Below, piece after piece: positions 1 to 5,808 of a stretch of 5,808 nucleotides of DNA. The first letter of the stretch is position 1. Each line of letters starts with the position of its first letter. The DNA is from JAWXUE01 sp044432925. GTDB taxonomy: Bacteria; Bacillota_I; Bacilli_A; Acholeplasmatales; Anaeroplasmataceae. The stretch spans positions 1-5,808 of the forward strand of contig JAWXUE010000050.1 of NCBI GenBank assembly GCA_044432925.1, read 5' to 3'. The position numbers and the translations under genes are program-made. Below the pieces are notes generated by a model. That model did no database searches and was not told the origin of the DNA. It saw only the letters and a list, made by a program, of their open reading frames with translations.

Positions 1-1
1 A

Positions 2-40
2 CATGGAAGTGGTAAAAATACATTTTATTCTAGAAAATAA
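2..40 (+). CDS. Possible C-terminal end of an upstream gene (partial)
   Basis: A reading frame open from the left edge encodes HGSGKNTFYSRK and ends at TAA (38-40), two bases before a strong terminator hairpin. The complete gene at 147-854 also ends just before its terminator, so this stop is placed where a gene end is expected. The piece is too short to identify. The other two forward frames close at 13-15 and 51-53; the latter lies inside the hairpin stem and is a less natural gene end. The choice of frame rests only on stop placement. Confidence 0.3.
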   Translation, partial: HGSGKNTFYSRK

Positions 41-41
41 T

Positions 42-87
42 ATAAAGTTCTAAGTTATTTGATATAACTTAGAACTTTATTTGTTTT
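42..87 (+). terminator. Rho-independent terminator of the upstream gene
   Basis: A perfect 17-bp inverted repeat (42-58 with 64-80, arm ATAAAGTTCTAAGTTAT) encloses a 5-nt loop (59-63) and is followed by the T-rich run TTGTTTT. The stem is AT-rich but long and without mismatches. It should end transcription entering from the left, leaving the next gene to its own promoter. Confidence 0.8.
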
Positions 88-90
88 ATA

Positions 91-119
91 ATGAAAATAT
101 TGTATAAATATGGTATTAT
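91..119 (+). promoter_or_regulatory. Candidate promoter for the GIY-YIG gene
   Basis: TGGTATTAT (111-119) is an extended -10 element: TG, one base, then TATTAT, which has one mismatch to TATAAT. The -35 position 17 bp upstream (91-96, ATGAAA) is poor, so recognition would depend on the extended -10. An alternative is TTGTTT (81-86) with TATAAA (103-108), 16 bp apart, but its -35 overlaps the terminator tail. The region lies between the upstream terminator and the start codon at 147, so some promoter is expected here. Confidence 0.45.
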
Positions 120-146
120 AGTTATAAAAGTAAGTGAGGTTTTAAT

Positions 147-854
147 ATGAATGAAAATAAAGGTGTAATATATGTTTTAACAAATCCATCATTTCCAGAG
201 TATGTAAAAATTGGATATGCTGAAAATATTGATAATAGATTAAAAAGTTTAAATAGAAGCGAATGTATTCCATTTGCCTTTAGAGTATATGCTACTTATG
301 AAGTTAATACAAAATTATCTGATTTAAAAGTACATACTATGATAGATTTAATGAATCCTTCATTAAGAACTATTGATAATATAGATGGTAAAAAAAGAGT
401 TAGAGAATTTTACGCTATTACTGCTCAAGATGCTTATGAAATGTTGAAAGCTATGGCTGAAATACATGGAACAACAGATAATTTAAAACTTATCGACCCA
501 ACAGTTTCTGAAATTACTGAAGAAGAAACAGCAACTGAAGAGAGAGTTAAAAGAAAATCAATTAGAAAGCCTTATTTAAATCATTTAATTGATTGGGGTA
601 TAGTTAAAATAGGTGAAGAACTATATTTTAAAAAATCTCCTAAATTAACTGCAACTCTTTTAACAGATAAATCTGTTAATTTTAATGGAGAAGAAATGAC
701 TTATATGAATTGGGGTAGAGAAGTAACAAGTATGAAGTCATTTAGTTTTTATGATCAAGCTTGTAGATGTGGTTGTACTAAGACTTTAGGTGAAGAACGT
801 CATGATTATATGATTGACAATAATATTCCTATAGATGAAGATTTTAATGGATAA
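147..854 (+). CDS. GIY-YIG nuclease family protein (T5orf172-type) with RAMA/DUF4357-like C-terminus
   Basis: A probable DNA-acting protein of 235 residues. Residues 6-92 look like a T5orf172-type GIY-YIG domain: the GVIYVLTNP strand (6-14), the YIG-equivalent VKIG (20-23), the conserved arginine R31 after it, D59/H63 in the following helix, and the REFY segment (86-89), whose E87 is in the place of the metal-binding glutamate. Residues 93-140 form a helix and an acidic-then-basic linker. Residues 144-222 (LIDWGIVKIGEEL, a central NFNGEE turn, closing LGEERHDYM) have the layout of the RAMA/DUF4357 modules often attached to DNA-modification enzymes; this assignment is by pattern only. C206, C208 and C210 make a CxCxC cluster. 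The start ATG has GAGGT (136-140) six bases upstream. The gene has its own promoter and terminator and precedes the hsdRMS operon. Nuclease activity and any role in defence are inferred. Confidence 0.8.
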   Translation: MNENKGVIYVLTNPSFPEYVKIGYAENIDNRLKSLNRSECIPFAFRVYATYEVNTKLSDLKVHTMIDLMNPSLRTIDNIDGKKRVREFYAITAQDAYEMLKAMAEIHGTTDNLKLIDPTVSEITEEETATEERVKRKSIRKPYLNHLIDWGIVKIGEELYFKKSPKLTATLLTDKSVNFNGEEMTYMNWGREVTSMKSFSFYDQACRCGCTKTLGEERHDYMIDNNIPIDEDFNG

Positions 855-859
855 TTTAA

Positions 860-905
860 TTAAAAAAGTTCAAAGTAAGTTAATTCTTACTTTGAACTTT
901 TTTAA
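860..905 (+). terminator. Strong terminator after the GIY-YIG gene (potentially bidirectional)
   Basis: A perfect 20-bp inverted repeat (860-879 with 886-905) surrounds a 6-nt loop (TTAATT). The inner arm is GTTCAAAGTAAG, flanked by six A on the left and six T on the right, so it can work as an intrinsic terminator on either strand. It starts five bases after the TAA of the gene at 147-854 and separates that gene from the R-M operon. Confidence 0.88.
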
Positions 906-920
906 CTTTAAAATACGTCC

Positions 921-949
921 ATTGTCATATTTTGTCGAATTTTGTCGGT
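921..949 (+). promoter_or_regulatory. Three TTGTC elements at 10-bp period, Spo0A-box-like
   Basis: TTGTC occurs at 922-926, 932-936 and 942-946, each exactly 10 bp apart, so all lie on the same helical face. The middle copy extends to TTTGTCGAA (931-939), matching the published Spo0A (0A) box TTTGTCRAA, core TGTCGAA. The third, TTTGTCGGT, matches 5 of 7 core bases, as does the first, TGTCATA. Such an array just upstream of a promoter is typical of a dimeric or cooperative activator or repressor. What is seen is the periodic repeat; Spo0A is an inference, and another response regulator could bind here. Confidence 0.5.
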
Positions 950-958
950 TGATTTTTC

Positions 959-987
959 TTAGTTAAAATAATTCAAAATGCTATAAT
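959..987 (+). promoter_or_regulatory. Candidate promoter P1 of the hsdRMS operon
   Basis: TGCTATAAT (979-987) is a perfect extended -10 element. The -35 hexamer at 17-bp spacing (959-964, TTAGTT) is weak. Transcription would start near 994, leaving a leader of about 90 nt before hsdR. The TTGTC array at 921-949 would lie at about -72 to -45, a place where an activator could compensate for the weak -35. The TGTCGAA copy at 1011-1017 would lie about 20 bases downstream of the start, where binding could repress. Confidence 0.55.
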
Positions 988-1005
988 TAAATTAATATTT
1001 ATAAA

Positions 1006-1021
1006 AAATTTGTCGAAATTT
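1006..1021 (+). promoter_or_regulatory. Second TGTCGAA element inside a 16-bp dyad
   Basis: AAATTTGTCGAAATTT has 6-bp inverted arms (AAATTT at both ends) around GTCG and contains TTTGTCGAA (1009-1017), identical over nine bases to the copy at 931-939. It matches the 0A-box consensus and falls on the -35 position of candidate promoter P2. I found no other copy of TGTCGAA in the window, on either strand. The binding protein is inferred, not shown. Confidence 0.45.
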
Positions 1022-1040
1022 ATTTTAGTTTTTATATAAT
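1010..1040 (+). promoter_or_regulatory. Candidate promoter P2 of the hsdRMS operon
   Basis: A perfect TATAAT stands at 1035-1040. TTGTCG (1010-1015, 4 of 6 to TTGACA) lies 19 bp upstream of it, or 17 bp from the overlapping TATATA at 1033-1038. Transcription would start near 1047, giving a leader of about 38 nt before the hsdR start. The -35 coincides with the TGTCGAA element, the overlap of 0A box and -35 known from Spo0A-controlled sigma-A promoters. In DNA this AT-rich a TATAAT can arise by chance, so P1 is the stronger candidate. Confidence 0.35.
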
Positions 1041-1070
1041 GAAGCATCTTTCTCAAATTAATATTAATTC

Positions 1071-1077
1071 AAAGGAG
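1071..1077 (+). promoter_or_regulatory. Ribosome binding site that decides the hsdR start
   Basis: AAAGGAG ends at 1077. Two in-frame ATG codons follow: 1079, only one base away and too close for normal initiation, and 1085, seven bases away and in the optimal range. The spacing selects 1085, giving an N-terminus MKSKSELEFEK. Confidence 0.75.
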
Positions 1078-1084
1078 TATGAAT

Positions 1085-4000
1085 ATGAAGTCTAAATCTG
1101 AATTAGAATTTGAAAAAGAAGTAATAAATTATTTAACTAAAATAGGTGGTACGAAACAATGGGAGTATTTACATAAAATAAAAACAACAGAAGGACTTTG
1201 GAATAATTTTAAATCAATAATAGAACAAAATAATTTCGCTAAATTAGACAAGCCATTAAGTGAGAATGAATTTAATCAAGTAAAAAAAATAATATCCAAT
1301 TTAAATTCACCATACAAAGCTGGACAATTTCTATATGGTGTTAATGGAGTTTCTGAAATAGAAATTGATTTAGATAATGGTAAACATATCTTTTTAAATA
1401 TATTTGATCAAGCAAAAGTTGGTGGTGGATCAACAATATATCAAATAGTAAATCAAATAGAAAGAGCAAATGTAATTAATGGGAAAAATAATAGAAGATT
1501 TGATATAACATTATTAATAAATGGATTACCAATACTACAAATAGAATTAAAAAGAGCAATGCAAAATATAGATGATGCATTAAACCAAATGAAGCAATAT
1601 ATTGGTGAAAAACAATATACTGATATATTTTCAACATTACAAATATTAATTGCTATGTCACCTCATGAAATTAAATATATGGCAAATACAACATTGGATA
1701 AATTTAATAAAACATTTGCATTCAGATGGCATAAAGAAAATGAACCCAATCCAGTAACATCATGGAAAATATTTGGAGATGAATTTCTATCAATACCAAT
1801 GGCTCATGATATGGCTACAAGATTTATGATACTAGACGGAACAAAAAATAAAGAAACATTAAAAGTAATGAGATATTATCAAGTATATGCAACAAGAAAC
1901 ATAATAGATAAAGTACAAAGATATTCATTTAATGAAAGAAGTAAAAGATTAGGATATATATGGCATACAACAGGAAGTGGTAAAACTATTACAAGTTTTA
2001 AAACGGCATGGTTAGCAAGCAAATTACCAAATGTATCTAAAGTAATATTTCTAGTTGATAGAATCGCCCTAACAAATCAAACAACTCATGCATATAGAGC
2101 ATATGACCCAAATTCATCATTTGGAAGTGGAGTAGTAGCTGATACATCAAGTGTTTTTGATTTACATAAAAAATTAAATAAAAAAAGTGATAAAAATATT
2201 GTTGTTACAAGTATTCAAAAGATGGCTAGATATGCTAAACAAGGTAAAATAAATGACAATGACAACTACTTATTTATTGTTGATGAAGCACATCGATCAA
2301 CGGGAAATGATGCGGATAATTTCGGAATGATTAATGTAATAAAAAATACATTTATTAAATCAGCCTGGATTGGATATACAGGTACACCTAGATTTCCTGA
2401 AACAAGTGAAATATTTGGTGAGAGATTACATGCATATACAATAAAAGAAGCAATTGCTGATAGAAATGTACTTGGATTTAATGTTGAATTTAAAGAAACA
2501 GTAGCAGAGCCTACATTATCTAGCGAAACAAAATTTGATGAAAATTTAATTGCAGCTGCTTATGATAAATCGGAAGAACATTTAGAAATAGTTGTTAAAG
2601 ATATTTTAGATAATTGGAAAATTAGATCATGTAATAAAAAATATAATGCAATATTTACCGTACATGTATCAGGTGTTGGGGCAAGTATTCCAAGAGCATT
2701 TGATTATTATTTTAAGTTTATTGAAATAATGAATCAAAGACCAATAGAAGAAAGGCTTAACATTGCTATTAGTGTATCACAAGATACATCAAATGGAGAA
2801 TTACAATATGAAAAAAATGAGAGATTAAATTTAGCAATAACAAATTACGATAATATTTTTAAAACAAAACATGATATGAAAATGGTTAAAGAATATAAAG
2901 ATGATATAACAAGAAGATTGAATAAAACAGCAGATGATGGTAACTATCTTGATTTAGTAATAGTAGTAGATCAATTATTGACAGGTTTTGATGCTCCAGA
3001 ATTAAATTGTTTATATGTTGATAGAGTATTAACAGGTGCTAACTTAATTCAAGCTTATTCAAGAACGAATAGAGTTGAAAATTTTGATAATAAACCATGG
3101 GGAAATGTAATAAATTATAGATTTCCTAAAAGAAATGAATTAGAAATGAATAAAGCTCTTGCTACATATTCAAATAGAGATAAAGCAGAACAACTTAGTC
3201 TAAAAGAATTACAACAAGTTAATGAAGAGGATGGAATATTATCAAAAAAATTTGGATATTTCAAAGGGAAAATATCTGATGTAGTCGATAAACTTTACAA
3301 TTTAACTAATGGATTTCAAGGGATATCACTTAGTGAAAAAGAACAAGAAGAATCATTTGAATTAATAAAAGAATATAATTCTTTAATTAACAAAATGAAA
3401 CAATTTACTGTAGATGACTTAGGGAATGAAATTTCTGCTTATTCTAATGGTGACGAATTCCTTAATATTATTGGAATTACAAAAGAAGAAGAAATAAAAC
3501 TTACATCCACTATCTTTAATCAATTAAAAGAATATAGAGCAAAAAAAGAAGATATTGATATTTCAGAGGTAGATTTTAATATTGTACATGTACATGATGT
3601 TAGAATTAACTATGATTATTTAATTGATTTATTAGCTAGAATAGCTAACGAAGTACATGAGGATGAAGTAAGTAAGATTGATAAAACTTATGTTGAAATT
3701 AAACTTGAAGTTGATAAAATTAAAAATGACAATGAAAGAAAAAGAATCAATGAATTTGTAGATAAGATTATTTCTAATGAATATGAATTTGATAGTTATC
3801 CAGTTAGTAATGACTTTAATACGATTGAAGAAGGTATAAAGAAATCATTAATACAATCAAATCTAAGATTAACAACTGATTTTATTAGAAAGTTTGGATT
3901 GGATAATGCGATTACTCCAAAGAAACTAGAGGTTATTTTACAAGAACATAAGTATGGTATGGATGATTTAGATAATCAAGGTTTAATTACTGAAATGATA

Positions 4001-4132
4001 AATTTAGCACGAGAAGATTATAGTGGAATTTCTGGAGATGAAATAAAAAATTTATCATGGTCTAAGTATAGATTGAGAGTAAGAGAAGAACTTAAAGTTC
4101 TTGCTGATGAAGTGAAGAAATATGAAAAATAA
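1085..4132 (+). CDS. hsdR: Type I restriction enzyme, R (motor/nuclease) subunit HsdR
   Basis: HsdR is the ATP-driven DNA translocase and endonuclease subunit of the type I complex with HsdM and HsdS. From ATG 1085 it has 1015 residues, full length for the EcoR124I-like family. Numbered from the alternative ATG at 1079: an HSDR_N nuclease domain with D142, E156-x-K158 (PD-(D/E)xK) and a Q170xxxY174 motif; then superfamily-2 helicase motifs: Walker A TTGSGKT (297-303), FLVDR (324-328), VVTSIQK (375-381), DEAH (402-405), GYTGTP (432-437), DQLLTGFDAP (631-640) and QAYSRTNR (658-665). A helical, charged C-terminal region (about 690-1017) fits the family's HsdM-docking part. All catalytic residues are present, so it looks functional. 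It is first in the operon, 14 nt ahead of hsdM. Isoleucine codon use shifts strongly from ATA to ATT along the gene. Confidence 0.96.
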   Translation: MKSKSELEFEKEVINYLTKIGGTKQWEYLHKIKTTEGLWNNFKSIIEQNNFAKLDKPLSENEFNQVKKIISNLNSPYKAGQFLYGVNGVSEIEIDLDNGKHIFLNIFDQAKVGGGSTIYQIVNQIERANVINGKNNRRFDITLLINGLPILQIELKRAMQNIDDALNQMKQYIGEKQYTDIFSTLQILIAMSPHEIKYMANTTLDKFNKTFAFRWHKENEPNPVTSWKIFGDEFLSIPMAHDMATRFMILDGTKNKETLKVMRYYQVYATRNIIDKVQRYSFNERSKRLGYIWHTTGSGKTITSFKTAWLASKLPNVSKVIFLVDRIALTNQTTHAYRAYDPNSSFGSGVVADTSSVFDLHKKLNKKSDKNIVVTSIQKMARYAKQGKINDNDNYLFIVDEAHRSTGNDADNFGMINVIKNTFIKSAWIGYTGTPRFPETSEIFGERLHAYTIKEAIADRNVLGFNVEFKETVAEPTLSSETKFDENLIAAAYDKSEEHLEIVVKDILDNWKIRSCNKKYNAIFTVHVSGVGASIPRAFDYYFKFIEIMNQRPIEERLNIAISVSQDTSNGELQYEKNERLNLAITNYDNIFKTKHDMKMVKEYKDDITRRLNKTADDGNYLDLVIVVDQLLTGFDAPELNCLYVDRVLTGANLIQAYSRTNRVENFDNKPWGNVINYRFPKRNELEMNKALATYSNRDKAEQLSLKELQQVNEEDGILSKKFGYFKGKISDVVDKLYNLTNGFQGISLSEKEQEESFELIKEYNSLINKMKQFTVDDLGNEISAYSNGDEFLNIIGITKEEEIKLTSTIFNQLKEYRAKKEDIDISEVDFNIVHVHDVRINYDYLIDLLARIANEVHEDEVSKIDKTYVEIKLEVDKIKNDNERKRINEFVDKIISNEYEFDSYPVSNDFNTIEEGIKKSLIQSNLRLTTDFIRKFGLDNAITPKKLEVILQEHKYGMDDLDNQGLITEMINLAREDYSGISGDEIKNLSWSKYRLRVREELKVLADEVKKYEK

Positions 4133-4146
4133 AAAAGGGGAACAAA

Positions 4147-5742
4147 ATGAGCAATACAAATGAACTTGGGAATAAGCTGTGGGATATGGCTAATAATTTA
4201 CGTGGAACAATGGATGCGAGTGAATATAAAAATTATATTTTACCATTCATGTTTTACAAATATTTATCAAATAATCAAGAAAAATATATAAAGGAAAACT
4301 TCCTTGAAGATTTTTATACAACAACAGACGAAGAGGAAATAATCTCTTTGTTACAAGATATTTCAATTGGTTTAGGTTATGTAATAGAACCTAAATATAT
4401 GTGGGATAAAATTATTAGTGACATTGATGAAGCTAAATTTATAGCTAGTGATTTTCAACAAATGATTGAGTCATTTAATTTAAATTTAATAAAGTATGAA
4501 AATAATCATAATGAAAATATTGAAGAGAAAAACTTTAAAAATGTATTTGATGATGTGAGATTAGGAGATTCAAGATTAGGTGAAACAACTGCAGAGAAAG
4601 CTAATGCACTTATTAAAGTTGTAAAAAAAATTGACGAATTAAAGTATGTTGATGAAACAGGTAAAGATATTTTAGGTGATGTATATGAATACATGATTGG
4701 TAAATTTGCTGCTAATGCTGGGAAAAAGGGTGGAGAATTTTACACACCACATTCAGTAAGTGTAATATTATCTAAAATGGTTACTGCTAATGCTAAAAAT
4801 AATTCAAAACAATTTAGAGTTTACGACCCAACATGTGGATCAGGCTCATTACTTTTAACTGTTAGACAAGAATTACCTTTTGTTAATAAAGAGCGAAGTG
4901 TAAATTTCTATGGTCAAGAATTAAATAAAACAACATTTAACATTGCTAGGATGAATTTAATGATGCACAACGTGCATTATAGAAATATGAAATTAAGATG
5001 TGCAGATACATTAGACTCAGATTGGCCTTTTAGTAAAGAAAATGGAATTAATATCCCATTAAAATTTGATGCTATTGTTGCAAATCCTCCTTATTCTCAA
5101 TCATGGGATACTAAGGATGTTGATAGAGAGAAAGATATTAGATTTAAAGAGTATGGAGTTGCTCCAGCATCAAAAGCTGATTACGCATTTATATTACATG
5201 GATTATATCATTTAGATAGTAAAGGTACTATGGCTATTGTATTGCCACATGGTGTATTATTTAGAGGTGCAAGCGAAGGTAAAATAAGAAAAAACTTAAT
5301 AAAAAATAATATGTTGGATGCTGTTATAGGATTACCATCAAATTTATTTTATGGAACATCTATCCCAACATGTATTTTAGTATTTAAGGGCGCTGAGATT
5401 AGAAAAACAAAAGATATTCTATTTATTGATGCATCAAAAGAATTTGTAAAAGATAAAAATCAAAATATTTTAACAAAAGAACATATTGATAAAATATTTG
5501 ATACATATAATGAAAGAAAAGAAATAGATAAATATTCACATAATGCTACAATAGATGAAATAGAAGAGAATGATTATAATTTAAATATTCCTAGATATGT
5601 AGATACATTTGAAGAGGAAGAAGAAATTGATATAAAAGAAGTATTAAAGAATATTAAGGAATTAGAAACTCAAAGAGATGAACTAGATGTTGAAATCAAT
5701 AAATACTTAAAAGAATTAGGATTATTAGGGGATGATGAATAG
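4147..5742 (+). CDS. hsdM: Type I DNA methyltransferase subunit HsdM (adenine-N6)
   Basis: HsdM transfers methyl from S-adenosylmethionine to adenine N6 in the target chosen by HsdS; two HsdM plus one HsdS form the methyltransferase, which HsdR joins for restriction. The 531 residues show an HsdM_N helical domain (about 5-140, with LWDMANNLRG and ILPFMFYKYLS), the segment GGEFYTPHSV (195-204) that leads into the N6_Mtase fold, the SAM-binding motif I DPTCGSGS (227-234), GQE (256-258), the catalytic motif IV NPPY (313-316), and a charged C-terminus (about 485-525) likely to form a coiled coil. The motif I wording and length fit the EcoR124I-type family. The start is set by AAGGGGAA (4135-4142) with good spacing. 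It follows hsdR by 14 nt with no terminator and overlaps hsdS by one base. An intact, probably active gene. Confidence 0.96.
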   Translation: MSNTNELGNKLWDMANNLRGTMDASEYKNYILPFMFYKYLSNNQEKYIKENFLEDFYTTTDEEEIISLLQDISIGLGYVIEPKYMWDKIISDIDEAKFIASDFQQMIESFNLNLIKYENNHNENIEEKNFKNVFDDVRLGDSRLGETTAEKANALIKVVKKIDELKYVDETGKDILGDVYEYMIGKFAANAGKKGGEFYTPHSVSVILSKMVTANAKNNSKQFRVYDPTCGSGSLLLTVRQELPFVNKERSVNFYGQELNKTTFNIARMNLMMHNVHYRNMKLRCADTLDSDWPFSKENGINIPLKFDAIVANPPYSQSWDTKDVDREKDIRFKEYGVAPASKADYAFILHGLYHLDSKGTMAIVLPHGVLFRGASEGKIRKNLIKNNMLDAVIGLPSNLFYGTSIPTCILVFKGAEIRKTKDILFIDASKEFVKDKNQNILTKEHIDKIFDTYNERKEIDKYSHNATIDEIEENDYNLNIPRYVDTFEEEEEIDIKEVLKNIKELETQRDELDVEINKYLKELGLLGDDE

Positions 5743-5808
5743 TGGAAAAGAACAATAAAACCCTTAATGTACCAAATTTGAGATTTCCTGAATTCAAAGA
5801 TGAATGGA
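5742..5808 (+). CDS. hsdS: Type I specificity subunit HsdS, N-terminal end (partial)
   Basis: HsdS carries the target recognition domains and sets which sequence the complex methylates and cuts. Only 22 codons are in the window; they include VPNLRFPEFKDEW, the typical opening of HsdS proteins just before the first recognition domain. The start is GTG at 5742, sharing its G with the hsdM stop TAG (TAGTG). In this frame an in-frame TGA at 5736-5738 excludes any earlier start, and no in-frame ATG follows in the window. AGGGGATGAT (5727-5736), inside the end of hsdM, resembles the AGGAGGTGAT consensus and lies five bases ahead. A one-base overlap plus a GTG start suggests coupled, modest translation. 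Target specificity and completeness cannot be judged here. Confidence 0.9.
   Translation, partial: MEKNNKTLNVPNLRFPEFKDEW

Noticed and set aside
1039..1095. Possible 18-codon leader peptide overlapping the hsdR start out of frame
   Set aside because: ATG at 1039 has no Shine-Dalgarno sequence upstream, overlaps the candidate -10 TATAAT of P2, and the encoded peptide has no recognisable attenuation feature.
3588..3600. Tandem GTACAT repeat in hsdR
   Set aside because: It encodes VHVHD in a normal coding context and is only two short copies, so it does not suggest a functional site.
4623..4630. Run of eight A in hsdM as a phase-variation tract
   Set aside because: Runs of seven or eight A also occur elsewhere (for example 1282-1289 in hsdR), encode ordinary lysines and are expected at this base composition. 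The frame is intact, and nothing singles this run out.
4506..4694. Minus-strand open frame of 62 codons inside hsdM
   Set aside because: It lies entirely opposite conserved hsdM coding sequence, its Ser/Phe/Leu-rich product reflects the complement of AT-rich codons, and I see no promoter or ribosome binding site assigned to it.
1..5808. CRISPR array, tRNA/rRNA genes, insertion sequence ends
   Set aside because: No regularly spaced repeats, no tRNA-like cloverleaf or rRNA sequence, and no transposase or terminal inverted repeats were seen.
147..5808. Alternative genetic code (TGA as tryptophan), suggested by the low GC content
   Set aside because: All tryptophans at conserved positions use TGG and none of the genes contains an in-frame TGA, so the standard code is sufficient.

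Overview
This is a very AT-rich window (roughly 70-75% A+T by eye). It uses the standard genetic code: tryptophan is read from TGG throughout and no in-frame TGA occurs. Ribosome binding sites of the AAAGGAG / AAGGGGA type and strong stem-loop plus T-tract terminators fit a low-GC Gram-positive (Firmicutes/Bacillota, Clostridia- or Erysipelotrichia-like). Two perfect copies of TGTCGAA, the core of the Spo0A box, in the one long regulatory gap hint at a spore-forming lineage. I cannot name a genus. Everything lies on the + strand.

Layout. Positions 1-88 hold the tail of an upstream gene and its terminator. Positions 89-905 form a self-contained transcription unit: promoter, a 235-residue GIY-YIG (T5orf172-type) nuclease-like protein with a RAMA/DUF4357-like C-terminal domain, and its own terminator. 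Positions 906-1084 are a control region with three TTGTC elements spaced exactly 10 bp apart, two candidate promoters, a second TGTCGAA element inside a 16-bp dyad, and a strong ribosome binding site. Positions 1085-5808 carry a type I restriction-modification operon in the order hsdR-hsdM-hsdS. hsdR and hsdM are complete; hsdS runs off the right edge after 22 codons.

How the genes work together. HsdM with HsdS forms the sequence-specific adenine methyltransferase, and adding HsdR gives the translocating restriction complex. The motif set and lengths of HsdR and HsdM resemble the EcoR124I (type IC) family. hsdR and hsdM are 14 nt apart; hsdM and hsdS share one base (TAGTG), which suggests translational coupling. 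The GIY-YIG protein is insulated by terminators on both sides and is therefore probably a separately expressed neighbour, possibly part of the same defence island.

The R-M genes themselves are of a well-known kind. The parts most worth following up are the Spo0A-box-like control region ahead of hsdR, the GIY-YIG plus RAMA-like protein with a CxCxC cluster, the near-matching terminators around that gene, and a strong shift in isoleucine codon choice along hsdR.
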